From Phaeosaccion multiseriatum (taxonomy: Eukaryota > Ochrophyta, other classes), in contig OZ218957.1 of the NCBI GenBank assembly GCA_965112735.1, positions 186,001-250,000 of the forward strand: DNA of 64,000 nt, read 5' to 3'. Each line of letters opens with the position of its first letter. Positions within the stretch are counted from its first letter, which is position 1. Positions 11,385 through 23,786 of the stretch are shown in pieces. The notes under the pieces were generated by a model, which was not told the origin of the DNA, searched no databases, and was given only the letters and a program-made list of their open reading frames with translations. The position numbers were made by a program, and so were the translations under genes.

Positions 11385-12602
11385 CTACACCACTGTGGTG
11401 ACCGCTCTCGCTGCTGTGCTGATGCGGAGCTTAATCTTGCCGCCGCCGGAGCCCTCCAGCGGGAACCACTTGCCACCACCCCCGGGGTGGTGGTGCCTCT
11501 GCTCAGTCGCGTCGAAGTAGTAACCGGCCAGCGGCACCGACAGACTGCCCAGTACTGCGTCTCTGTGGAACGTGCCGCCCCGGTGCATGACCTGATTCCA
11601 CACCCCATCACACCACACCAGTTGGTCATACAGCACACAGGGACACGACGTCATGAAACGATGTGCAGTTTCGGGGCAGCAGGGAGGAGGGGAGGAAGGG
11701 AGGAGGGGAGGAAGGGAGGAGGGGAGGAGGGGAGGAGGGGAGGAAGGGAGGAGGGGAGGAAGGGAGGAGGGGAGGAGGGGAGGAGGGGAGGAAGGGAGGA
11801 AGGGAGGAGGGGAGGAAGGGAGGAGGGGAGGAGGGGAGGAAGGGAGGAAGGGAGGAGGGGAGGAGGGGAGGAGGGGAGGAGGGGAGGAGGGGAGGAAGGG
11901 AGGAAGGGAGGAAGGGAGGAGGGGAGGAAGGGAGGAGGGGAGGAAGGGAGGAAGGGAGGAAGGGAGGAAGGGAGGAAGAGAGGAAGGGAGGAAGGGAGGA
12001 GGCAGGAGGGGAGGAGGGGAGGAGAGGAGGAGAGGAGGAGAGGAGGAGGGGTGCAGCATTTCGGTGATTGTGGTCCCGACAGCGTCGGAGGCAAGTAAGA
12101 CGCAGAAAGAAGTACGCTCAGAGAGCCAAAAAAAATAACTTGGGTAAAAGAATAATTAATAGAGACGAGACAGTGGAGAGTCAGAGAGTCGGAGAGTCCA
12201 CCATCTCTCAGGCGTAGAGTGCATTCATTCATTACCTTGAGGAAAAGCTGCACGTCCACCACGGAGTCCACCGAATACACGAGGGTCTCGTTCCACACGG
12301 GAGACAGCTCGTTCTGAGCAGAGGGGCATGGATTGCATGGGTCAAGGGCGGTACAGGAGAGGGTAGCAGAGCAGTAGAGCAGTACAACAGCAGAGCAGCG
12401 CATCGGGCGACAGGAGGGGAGCGAGGGGAGGGGGATCAGGTCAAAGTCAAGGCGAGCGGGGAGAGAGGAACAGTTTGCGCTTGCGCTCCCCCTGTCCTGT
12501 CCCGTATGCCCGTCCTGTCCCATATGCCTGTCCTGTCCCATAACACTGTGTGAGGCACACAAGAGGGCACTGACGCGAGCAAGATGCCTGCTCTCCTGCT
12601 GC

Positions 12603-12668
<66 letters not shown>

Positions 12669-13239
12669 GTTCTCTCTCTTTCTCTCTCTCTCAATGTCTT
12701 TCTCTCTCCCCATCTCTCTTTCGCCCCCTCTCCCTGTGCCTCTTTTCTAACACGTCCCTTTGTCTCTCTCCAATCTCTCCACTCTCTCTCTCCCATACAC
12801 ATCCCTCCCTCCCTCCCTCCCTCCCTCCCTCCGTCCGTCCCTTCCTCCCTCCCTCCCTCCCTCCTTCCCTCCCTCCCCACTCTCTCCATCTACACACGTG
12901 CCTCCCCCACCTCACCTTGACGACTTTGGTCTGCTTGACAAAGTACCCGTCCCTGGTCTGCAGCCTCACCACCACAAAGGGGTCGGACTTTCCGATGTTC
13001 ACGGCGTTGCGCAGGGAAGCAGCCTCCAGCACCACGAGCTGCAGCTCAAGCTTCTTGCCCTGTCCAGGGGCGGGGTGGCAGTGGATGGGGAGGGGAGGGC
13101 AGTGGATCGGGGGGGGAGGAGCGTAAAGGAGGGCACGGGAGAGTACCCAACGAAGGGCAGAGAGAGAGGGAGGGAGACAGACCCTGGCAGGGCCTTCGTT
13201 AATGCACCACCCCGGCACAATACTACGAATGGCTCAGTG

Positions 13240-13295
<56 letters not shown>

Positions 13296-16200
13296 CATGC
13301 GTGTGTGTTTGAATGTTTGTGTGTGTCTATGTGTGCGTGCATGCGCTGTTCCTGACCTGCCCGGGCCGCGATGTGTCCATCTCAAGCTTCTGCAGAGAGG
13401 CAAGCGTCGACCCTCGCCGAGCCGCGCCTGCCGTGTACACACACACACATACAGACACACACACACACACACACGCACACATACACACACACACATACAG
13501 ACACATACAGACACACACACACGTTGAATCGGACGTAAGTATACACAAAAGTGACTGAAGTGACTGGGCAACGGGTGAGGATGGCACCTGAAGACCGCAG
13601 CCCTCAGCCCTACTTGTGCAGGCAGGAAAGGAAGCAAGACATAGTGTGCAGCGAAAGTGAGCAGGCACGCACGCACTCACACACGCACGCACGCACACAT
13701 GCACGCACGCACTCACTCACCGGAAGACGGCTTGAAGCGCTGTCTAAAGCTCTTCCTCCGTTTGGCCTGCAAGCTCGGCTGAGAGTGAGAGAGGGAGAGG
13801 CGCCAGGGGGGGCAGGGGCACGCGCGCACACACACGGCTTAGCTATGCGCCATTCACTGCCATCCACTCCTGGAGCTCACAAGGCACACACCGCAGCTCG
13901 AGAGTTGGGGGGGGGGGGACTTGTTGCCCTCATGCACAGAGTGCAGTCAGTCTCTCAATTTCTGCCCTCCGAATCCACTCCAGTCTCAATTTCTGCCCTC
14001 CGAATCCACTCCATTTTCTATTTCTGCCACTTCGAATCACACTCTATTTGTGCCCGAATCCGCTCCACTCACCCGAAGGGCGGCGACTTTGTTGCTCATG
14101 ACGGTGCTCGGAGCGAAACCGTTGACGGCCCCGGGCTACAAACACAAAGCGCGCACACGCACATTGCATTCATTCCACGCACGGGACGGGGCCACGCACA
14201 AACCGAACGAGGAGAGCAGGCGTGAGGCGTGAGAAGAGAAGAGCACAAGGCCGAACAAGACAGGAGGGAACACTCTTGTGGCGCGTACAAGACAAGGGCG
14301 AGACACATGTGCTATGCTCAGCGAGCATGTCTCGACCGTCTTCTCTCCACCGCCCCCCTTCGCGTCTTCCCTTCGCCCTCCTCGCCTCCTTAGCGCTTAC
14401 CATGCCGATGGGTATGAAGTTGTGAAAGATGCGGAACATGGGGTCTACAGAGGGCATGTCCTTGGTGTTTCCGGGTCGGATGGAGTCCTCACTTGCCCAG
14501 TTGTCCGGCGTCACCCAATGCATCGCCTGCACCGCCACACACAGGCACGGCACAGTGCCGCACAGCATCGACATGAGATGTCGAGCATCGATATGAGATG
14601 TCGACATGATTAGAGCAGGCACGCAATGGAAAAGGACAGGAGCGAGGGGGGAGGCAAGAGGAGAGAGACAGGGAGGAGGGGAGGGGACAGGACAGGAGAG
14701 GAGAGGAGGGGAGAAGAGAGGAAGGAAGGAGAGGCCCCCACCTGTTTGGACAGGCTGTAGGAGAGGAGAGGACAGGAGGGGAGGGGAGGGGAGAGGAGGG
14801 GAGAGGAGGGGAGAGGAGGGGAGAGGAGGGGAGAGAAGGGGAGAGGAGGGGAGAAGAGAGGAGAGAGGAGAGAAGAGCAGAGGGGACGAGAGAGGAGGGG
14901 AAAGGAGGGGAGGGGAAACACAGCCCCTTCCTGTTCGGACAGGCCGTGGGATGGGAGGGGAGAGGAAAGAAGAGGACAAGGCAGGAGGAGAGAGAGGAGG
15001 GGAAAAAGAGCCCCCACCTGTTCGGGCAAGCTGTCGAAGTCCTCCCTTAACCCCAGCATCACGTACAGCGCGTGCACCACAGAGCGCTGGCAGGAGGAGT
15101 GGCGCACCACTGCAGCAGTTATCACCTCGGGCAGGGATTCGGCATCGGATGTGAGCAGCTCCAGCACTTGGGGGGGGGGGGGGGGGTGGATGTACAGAGA
15201 GAGGGGGAGGGAGAGGGAGAGAGAGAAAGTAAGAGGGATAGAGCGAGAGAGAGAAACAGAGAGAGGGAGCGAGAGCGAGAGAGCGCGGGCATTTGGACAG
15301 AGCACAAGCGAGAGAGAGGGGCGGAGAAAGACAGCGGGCACAGCGGGCACAGGACCGGCGCGAGACTGAGAGAGCCAAGCGAAAGCGAGGGGACAGGGAC
15401 AGAGGGAAATAAAGCAGAAAGTAAAGCAAGACAGCCTCGCTACTCGATACATCCCTTGGAGTCTCACTCACACACACACTCACTCACTCACTCACTCACT
15501 CACTCACTCACTCACCCTCCTCGAGCAGGTCGAGCTTCTGGTCCGCTGCACCTCCCCCAGTCTCCCCGTCCGCCTCTCGGAAGGCCCCCCTGAGGATGTC
15601 CAGTCCCTCCCGCAGCGCAGCACAGCTCTCAGGAGAGAGGCGGGCAGGCGCCCCCAGGGCCTCGATGGCAGCAGACGACGGCACACCCCCACCCACACCC
15701 GCGCCCACGGAAGCCGGGCTCACTGCCGTGCTGCCGCCGCCGCCTCCACCCCCGGGACTGGAGCGCCCCCCGGCGGGGCTGGAAGAGTTGGTTCTCTCCC
15801 TCCTCTGCACGCCGAACGCCGAGGCTAGAGAGCTCGCAAAGGCACCACCGCCACCCTCGCCCCCACTCCTCCGCCGCCCCGCCGCCTGCACAGACTCATG
15901 AGCCTGGTGCGCTGCCTCTCCCCTGGCCTTGGCTGCTCTGGCCTCTGCTCTGGCGGCTGCCTTGCGTCTGTCGGCAGGGGCGGCTGCAAAGCGCACGAGG
16001 CTCTCCACAATGCGCACCACGATGTGATCGGCGATGGCAGCAGACACCTTGCTGAACAGAAAGGGCTCCAGCCAGGTCTTGATGGGTGTGTATCCCGCCG
16101 CGGAGCCCGTCACCAGATAGTCCCTCACTGTGGCGCTGACGTTGCGCAGGGCCTGGAGGAAGGTCCAGTCGTATGGCGTCTCGTGGGCTGCCATCGCCAC

Positions 16201-18128
16201 GTCCTCCTTCTTGAACGAGAGCAGCTGTTGTGTAGAGGCAGGCAAGCATATGGGTACGATAAGGTGTGTGAGGTACACGTACGTATGCACGGAATGGACA
16301 CACACACACGTATGTGTGTGCATTATAAGATGCGTACGTATGTACGGGATGGGTACACGCACCTCTGCGTCCTCGAGGTCGGTGATGACGATCCTTGCGA
16401 TCTTCCTGGCGCAGGAGGCGGCGAGCTGCAGCCACAGGGAGGACACTACATCCAAAGCGTCGCCAGACATGGAGGAGGCGTTGGTCTCCTCGGCCACCTG
16501 TGAGGACAGGGGGGGGGCGTGAGTGGGCACACTCACTCACTCTCTCACTCACTCACTCACTCACTCACTCAATCACTCACTCACGCACTCACTCACTCAC
16601 TCACTCACTCACTCATCCACCCATTCACTCCCTCCCTCACTCACTCACTCATCCACCCATTCACTCCCTCCCTCACTCACTCACTCATTCATTCACTCAC
16701 TCACTCACTCACTCACTAACTCACTCACTCACTCACCCATTCACTCCCTCCCTCACTCACTCACTCACTCACTCATTCACTCACTCATTCACTCACTCAC
16801 CCTCACTCATTCACTCACTCACTCACCCTCACTCACTCATTCACTCATTCGCTCATTCACTCACCCTCACTCACTCACTCACTCACTCACTCATCCACCC
16901 ATTCACTCCCTCCCTCACTCACTCACTCATTCATTCACTCATTCATTCACTCACTCACTCACTCACTCACTCACTCACCCACCCATTCACTCCCTCCCTC
17001 ACTCACTCACTCACTCATTCACTCACTCATTCACTCACTCACTCACTCACTCATTCACTCATTCACTCACCCTCACTCACTCACTCACTCACTCACTCAC
17101 TCACTGACTTACCGCGGGAAGCATCTCCGTGACGAATACGAGGGCGTCGTTGGCGGAGGCGCAGAGGAAGCGAATCTTCTCCTCAGACCAAGAAGGAGCC
17201 ACCGCATCCACGCGGTTCACGTGCGCTGATACGTCCGCCTGGATGGAGGCGTAGGGGGAAGGAGGGAGGGAGGGAGGGAGGAGGGAGGGAGAAGGGAGGG
17301 AGGGAGGAAGAGAGGGAGGGAGGAAGAGAGGGAGGGAAGGAAGGAGGGAGGAGGGATTAATTGAGGGAGAGAAGGAGGGAGGCAGGGAGGGAAGAAAGAC
17401 TGACGAGACTCTTCGAATCATACACACACAAAGCTCTAATCCATCGCCTGGTACCTACCAGTACCTATGCGCTACGCAAAACACGCACACATAAGACATA
17501 AGAGACACATGTAAGAGGGTTGTGCACACACAGGCACACACACACACACACTCACGCACGCACGCACACACACGCGCACCTGCAGGCGGGCCAGGGCGTT
17601 GCAGCCCGCACGGATGACGACACCACTGACGGTGGCGTTACCGGGCAGGCTCTTGGCCACGGCCGTGATGTATTGATCAAACAGGAACATGCACAGAGTG
17701 GGGATGGGCGTGCGTGCCAGCTGTGAGCCCTCAATGTGTGTCCATACCATGAAGTTTGACCCCGCCTTCCTCCGCCCGCTGCCACCCCCCAGGCCCGGGA
17801 GGATGGACAGGCCCGAGGGGGAGGGCGGCGCGTCTGGTGCCTTCGCCAGTCCGACGGCGGAGGGCGAGTCGGTGAGGCAATTCAGCGACGTACCCCCCGG
17901 GGAGCAGCCGCACCCCCCCCTCTGGGCGTCGAAGTTGGCGGTAGGGCTGTCTGCGTCGCTACCGTCGTCGTCGTCGAAGGGGTTGTTGAAGCCTCCGAAA
18001 CCCCCCCTGGGCTTGGTCTTACCGGTACCCCGGCTCGGAGCCCCACCCGAAGAGACGGTGCTTGTGGTGCTTCCTGGCGTGTCCTCGGTGATGCTCACTC
18101 GCACCTGAACAGCAAGCACGCACGCACG

Positions 18129-18159
<31 letters not shown>

Positions 18160-19586
18160 CGAGACACAAAAGTCGCTTGGCTGAGCGCAGTGCGAGTGAA
18201 TAAGGAAGGGAAGGGGTGCACTGCCGGCCGCTCGGATATAGCACGCCATTTGTGAGTGTCTGTACATCCAACACACGCACCTCGTTGGTGAGGAGCACGT
18301 TGGAGAACATGCCTCCGAGCTTTGCCTCCACGTGAGACGCCCACGACCGGAGGATGGACGTGACGCTGATGGCCTGTGTGTGTGTTGGTTACATAAGGGT
18401 ACGTACGTATGGGACGGAGTAGGTACGTTACGTAGATGGCAGCTCATGGATGGATGGCAGCGGACGAAGGGGGGCGTTGGGTTTGGTGGTCGACAACAAA
18501 TGGCAGCAAATGGCAGCAAATGGCCGCAAATGGCAGGGGCTTGGTGGTTGGCGCTGGTACGTTTACCTGGGCGAGCGTGGCGGGAGGCGTCACCACGAGG
18601 CCCAACAAGTCGAAGCGGAAACACGCCACGCGCTGCAGCAGGCCCCCCTCGTTGACCACAAAGCGCAGCAGCAGCAGCAGCTCCCTATCCTCCATTTCGA
18701 TGATGCCCTGACTGCGGAAGCTCAAGTGCCTTCCGAGTTCGCTCAGCACCGCCACGTAATACGTGGTCACCACGATCTCCAACACCCGTCTCAAATCCGC
18801 CACCGGCAGGGCGTCACATGCCAGGAAGAACTCGCACAGGAGTTGATCAAGACTCAGCGCGATACGCCGCACCACCGCGATGCTGTCCGCGATGGGCACG
18901 CGCTGCTGTTCCTCCTGGTGCTCCAGGAAGGGGTCCTCGCCGCCGTCTCCGGACAACGAGGGAGCCCCCCCGGGCGAGACAGACAGCTCCGTTTGTCCGA
19001 GGACGGTGAGTTGCTGCTTGCGACGCGCCTCCTCCTCTCTCTCTCGCTGGCGTTGGTGCGTTGCCCGAGCGGACTCCACGTCCATGCGCAGGTACTCCTG
19101 TTGGTGATATGGTGATACGTCAGTTGGTGGTACAGCAGTTGGTGGTACGTCCGCACGTACGGCACGGTCAGCAGGCAGACAGAGCACTTTTTTTTTTTTT
19201 GGAAAGCCACCGCCCCAAGCCTCCAAGTCTCCCTTCTGACACTCCTCTGTAGTGAGACTGCCCTTCCCAGCCCGGTCCTGACACTCCCTTCCTTGCTGAA
19301 TGCCCTCGCTCCCTCCCTCCCTCCCTCCCTCCCTAACTCCCCACCTCTGTCCTGACACCCTTGACCCACCTGCACCTCCTTGCTGAAGGCCCCCCAGTCC
19401 GCCCTTCTCATATGCCTCTGCCCCAACACGGCATGATGGGGAACCGTTACGATGAGCTCACGGAGGAGGGCGTGCATGCGCACAAGACGCATCCACAGCA
19501 CAGAGCAGGCAGACACGAGCACCTGGAAACCCTCCTCCTCCTCTTCCTCCTGGATGGAGACAAGGGAGGGAAGGGGTAGGCAAAAG

Positions 19587-19628
<42 letters not shown>

Positions 19629-20507
19629 GGGGGGCTTGTGATAGCTTTATGGTGATAGCAGCAGTCTTAACAATGCCCTACAACTTCAACTAAACCCGCC
19701 CCCCCTATACTCTTCACACCCCCCCCCCCCCCCTCCATCCACTGCCATCCTCCCCCCTCCAGGGGCCCCATCTCACCTCGTCTCCGTCCACTCCCCCCCC
19801 TGCGATGACAATGCCCCCCTGCCCCTTCCCCCTGCCCCCCCCCCCCCTCCTCCTCCTCCTCCTCCTGCTCCTTCTCTTGCTCTCCTTCGCCCTGAGCATA
19901 GATAGAGCGGCTTCGAAGGCCCACCCGCCGTGCACAAGTTTGCGTTCCAGTGCTTGAAGCAGCACCACCGCCGTCACCTTAGGATGGATAGGAGAGGTGC
20001 AAGGGTGTAAGGGCAGGCATATGGGCAGGCATATGGGCAGGCCGGCCGTTACATGACAATCTTGTTCGTTACGTAAGACACATGGACACAGGGAGGGAGG
20101 CTGGGGTTGACGTCATGAGAGTCTGACAGTCAGAGGAGCGGTGCCTGGTGTCAGGTGTCAGGCGGGTCCTTATTGGGGGAGGGGCAGCCCCCAAGCGCTC
20201 CAAGCAAGTCATGTGAGTGTGACATATGCAAATAACCAACACCTCCACTGTCCATCTCAAAGGAAAGGCAGATCACGCACGCACGCACCCACGCACGCAC
20301 GCACCCACGCACGCACACACGCACGCACCCTCACACACACACGCACACACACACCTTGACTCCCTCCAGGCCTGCGTAGAAGCCGCTGTCCTCCCTGACG
20401 ATGGAGCTGCTGCCCGTGCGGTCTCGAGGGCTCAGACCCTTGTCCACTATTTGTCTGCGGAGCAACAAGTGGCAGAGAGAGAGAGAGAGAGAGAGCTGAA
20501 TACAAGG

Positions 20508-20556
<49 letters not shown>

Positions 20557-21538
20557 CAGAGAGGGGGAGTGGGAGATAGGGCCGAGCAAACTGAAACTCG
20601 CACTCGCACTTGCCTGCACACGGCTGCGAAGCCCACCCTCCACGAAAAGAGTCCAATCCGCTCCAAGGCGAAGGAGCACAGCATAGACGCGTGGCACGGG
20701 CCCACGAGTACGAGCATCTTCTGCTCCTCCTCCTCCTCCTTCTGCCCCTGCTTGGGTCCTCCCTCCTTGTCCTTGTTGGGTCCCCCCCCCCTCCCTAGCC
20801 TGCTGCTGGGGTGGTCTCTCCGGAGCACGAGCTCGAGAGCCACCGTCGTCGGAGAGACAGCGCAGACGCGCGTCACACTATCCCACCCCACAGTCACTAG
20901 CGCGTCCGCCGCGACCCCCGCCACCGCCCCCATCCGCCCTGTCCCACCAACTGCTGTACCACCAACTGCTGTACCGCCCTTGCCGACGCTGCTGCCGCGC
21001 CTGCCCCTCTTCCCTCCTCGGCCCGAGGATCCCCCCTGCTCCTGCTCCTGCTCCTGCTCCTGTCCCACTGCTTGTGCCTGGGCCAGTGCCTCTCGCTTGA
21101 CTGCCTCCCCTGCGGGCCCCTGCATGGCGGACATACTCCTCCTCGCGCTCATTACTCGACTCCAGCGTCTCCTCCTCGCCGCCCCCCCGGGCAGGTCCTC
21201 GCCAGGCGCTGAGGGAGAGTGGGAGTCAAGGGTAGAGAAGCTTGGGGCGTATCTGTGGGGGCGGGGGGGATGGCAGGGGATGGCAGTGGATGGCAGAGGG
21301 TATAGAGGGGAGAAGGGGGGGGGGGGTTGAGTAATGTTCCTACTTGGCACCATGACTGCTTCGCTTCGAGGCGGACGGGAGGGAAATGAAATGTTGTTTG
21401 CCGTCTCTGTCTCTGTCTCTGTCTGCTGTCTCTGAAAGGAAGGGGAGAGGTGGCCCACCCTCACACAGAGCGAATGAAAGAAAGACACAAAAGACCAAAG
21501 GAGAGGGCTTCGCTTCAGTGAGCTCAGAGCGAAGAGAG

Positions 21539-21570
<32 letters not shown>

Positions 21571-23723
21571 TACCTCCATACGTCGATCTTCCAGTGCGTG
21601 TCCCTCCACTCCAGCGGGGCCCCGAAGCACTCAACGGTCTGCGAGGAGATGTCGTCAAGAGCCCCGAGGGGGAAGTGCCCAGACACGTCCGTCAGCTTGG
21701 CACTGTTGGGAGGGGGGGAGAATGATGCCCAAGCAAAGGTTGGGGGGGGGGCAATTAAAGGCGCACGAGCAGAGCAGGGTAGAGGTGGCCTGGTTAGTAC
21801 ATACAGAGGGATGCAATTTACTCAGGCCGAGCAATCATACCACCCCCCCGTCGCTGGTGGAAGGACTCACCGCTGGCCCGGCTGCATGACGTTATGCTTG
21901 GATGACCAATTCCCCGTCTGCGGATGGAGCGTTTCATTCTCAAACACCTCCACCGTAACGGCAACATCGCCCCCGCCCCCCCTACCCGAGGAGGAGGAGG
22001 AGGGGGGCTGTGACGTAATCGCCCCGCAGAACGGTCTCAGCGCGTGCGGCACCCCCTGGAGCACCAACTCGCGCAGTCGCCAGCCCGCCGAGGTCATGGA
22101 GGAGGAGGAGGAGGAGGAGGCAGAGGCCGAGGCAGAGGCAGAGGAGGAGGATGAGGCATCGCCCCCCTCCCCGTGCCCTTCGCCGTCGTCGGACTCATCA
22201 CTGTCCCCCCCTGAGTCTTGCTCCTCGTCATCGTCCTCGTCCGAATCCTCATGCGAGTTTGAGTTTGAGTTGGAGTGTGAGTGGCCGGAGTGGCGCTTCT
22301 TCTGCGCTTCCCTCCCCTCCCCGACCTTGGTACTCCTTGCCTGCATCAGCTCTGTGGAGCCGAGTGGGTGCAGCACCAGGCCGGAGTAGCCCATCGCGAT
22401 GCGATGATGTGAAATCAAGCCCCCCCCCCTCCTTCCCCGCGGCGAGGAAGACTGATGCCCCCCCCCGTTGCCTTCGTCCTCTCCCTCCGAGCCCCTCTCG
22501 CTGCCCTTCTCGCTGCCGCTACCACTGCCCCTGCTGCCTCTCCGATGGGAGCGTCGGCCCCCAAAACGCGGCACCCATCTCCTCTTTCCTCCTCCTCCAT
22601 CGCCACTGTCCGACGCCTCGTCCCCCCCGCCTCCTCCGCGCTCATCGTCGGTCTCCTCCTCCCCCTTCCCTCCCTGCCCTCCACTGCCATCCTGCTGGTC
22701 GTATGCGGGAAGCATACAGGCCGGCCACGCCGTACTCACTGTGTTTGCCTCCTCCAAGGAACATCGCACGTGCACGAAGCCGTGGTCCCCCTCCCTGTCC
22801 ACTGCCATCCCTCCCCCGCCCCCTCCGCTCCCCCTTCTCTTCTTGCCGTCCTCTTGCTCGGCCCCTGCCCCAGCTGCCGCCAAGTCCACCACCCTGCGCC
22901 GAACGGTTACATGTAAAGCACCGAGTCCGGTCATTTTGATCCCTCTGTTGCGGTTGTACGACTGTTAGGCAGATAGAGGCAGGGACAGAGGGGCAGACAG
23001 ACAGACAGAGAGACAGACAGACATACAGACATACATACATACAGAATACAGACAGACAGGCAAGGGAAGGAGATGGCAGTGGATGTGGAGGGGGGGCACA
23101 GAGACAGAGAGGCGGATAGTGGATTGAATGTGAATGTGAGGACGAGGGGGACGCAGCGGTAGCGGGATTTCGACCCTTCCTTGAGGCATCTCTTCCTCCC
23201 TTCCCTTCCCTCTGTCCTTCCTGCCTAACCCTCTCCCTCTCCCTCTCCCTCCCTCTCTCCCTCTCTCCCTCCCTCTCTTCCTCCCTCTCCATCACTCTCC
23301 CTCCCTCCCTCCCCATCACTCTCCCTCCCTCCCTCCCTCCGTCCGTCCCTCCCTCCCTCCCACCCTCCCCTCCATTTACCTGAAGCTTCTCTTTCGGTGT
23401 ATGCGTGGACTCCTCCAGGGGCAGCACCAGCCTGACCTCCCCTCCGTCCTCTCGAAAGGCATGCATCGGGATAGTCACGTGACCAATGGGGTCGTCAGTG
23501 CGGCCCCTGTCCCTGTCCTTGACATTGATGAGTAGCCCTGCAAGCTCCTCCACAGAGCACTTCTCGCCGAATGTGAACGACTCTTCCCACACGGGATTAA
23601 GGTTCTCCTGCTTGACGCTCGATGTCTGGTCGATTGATTGAATTGTCAAGCAATGTCAAGCAATGTCAAGCATGGCGCATGACGCACACAGAACACATAC
23701 ACAGAGAGAAAGAGAGAGAGAGG

Positions 23724-23786
<63 letters not shown>

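Larger units (their letters stand above)
11385..13059 (-). other. C-terminal C2 domain
   Basis: Exons 13059-12916 and 12313-12236 give KKLELQLVVLEAASL, GKSDPFVVVRLQT, ELSPVWNETLVY and VVDVQLFLK; the last exon gives LYDQLVWCDGVW, DAVLGSLSVPLAGYYF and KWFPLEGSGGGKIKLRIS before TAG. The C2 fold is complete in outline. No AG acceptor exists on the minus strand between about 12115 and the last coding block, because the intervening minisatellite is pure pyrimidine on the sense strand. Confidence 0.8.
15018..18373 (-). other. Sec6-like (exocyst, CATCHR-type) helical domain
   Basis: Six exons encode a helical region matching the C-terminal half of exocyst subunit Sec6: LCASANDALVFVTEML, then ARKIARIVITDLEDAE, then SATVRDYLVTG, KTWLEPFLFSKVSAAIADH, VVRIVESLVRF, and at the end SVVHALYVMLGLREDFDS. 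In known Sec6 proteins the same order (ANN/D..., IF.D+, T..DY, ...P.LF.KL, V..YV..L, ALL.LR.D) is found. A low-complexity insert sits at about 15600-15900. The related MUN domain of Munc13 has a similar fold and is the main alternative. Confidence 0.6.

Noticed and set aside
16529-17112. Long open frames reading (HSLT)n on the plus strand
   Set aside because: They exist because the tetramer repeat lacks stops; the region is an intron of the minus-strand giant gene with good exons on both sides.
15018-18373. Munc13 MUN domain instead of Sec6
   Set aside because: Considered first because of the C2 context. The order of motifs, especially VRDYL..WLEPFLFSKV and the final ALYVMLGLREDF, fits Sec6 better; MUN stays as the alternative because the folds are related.
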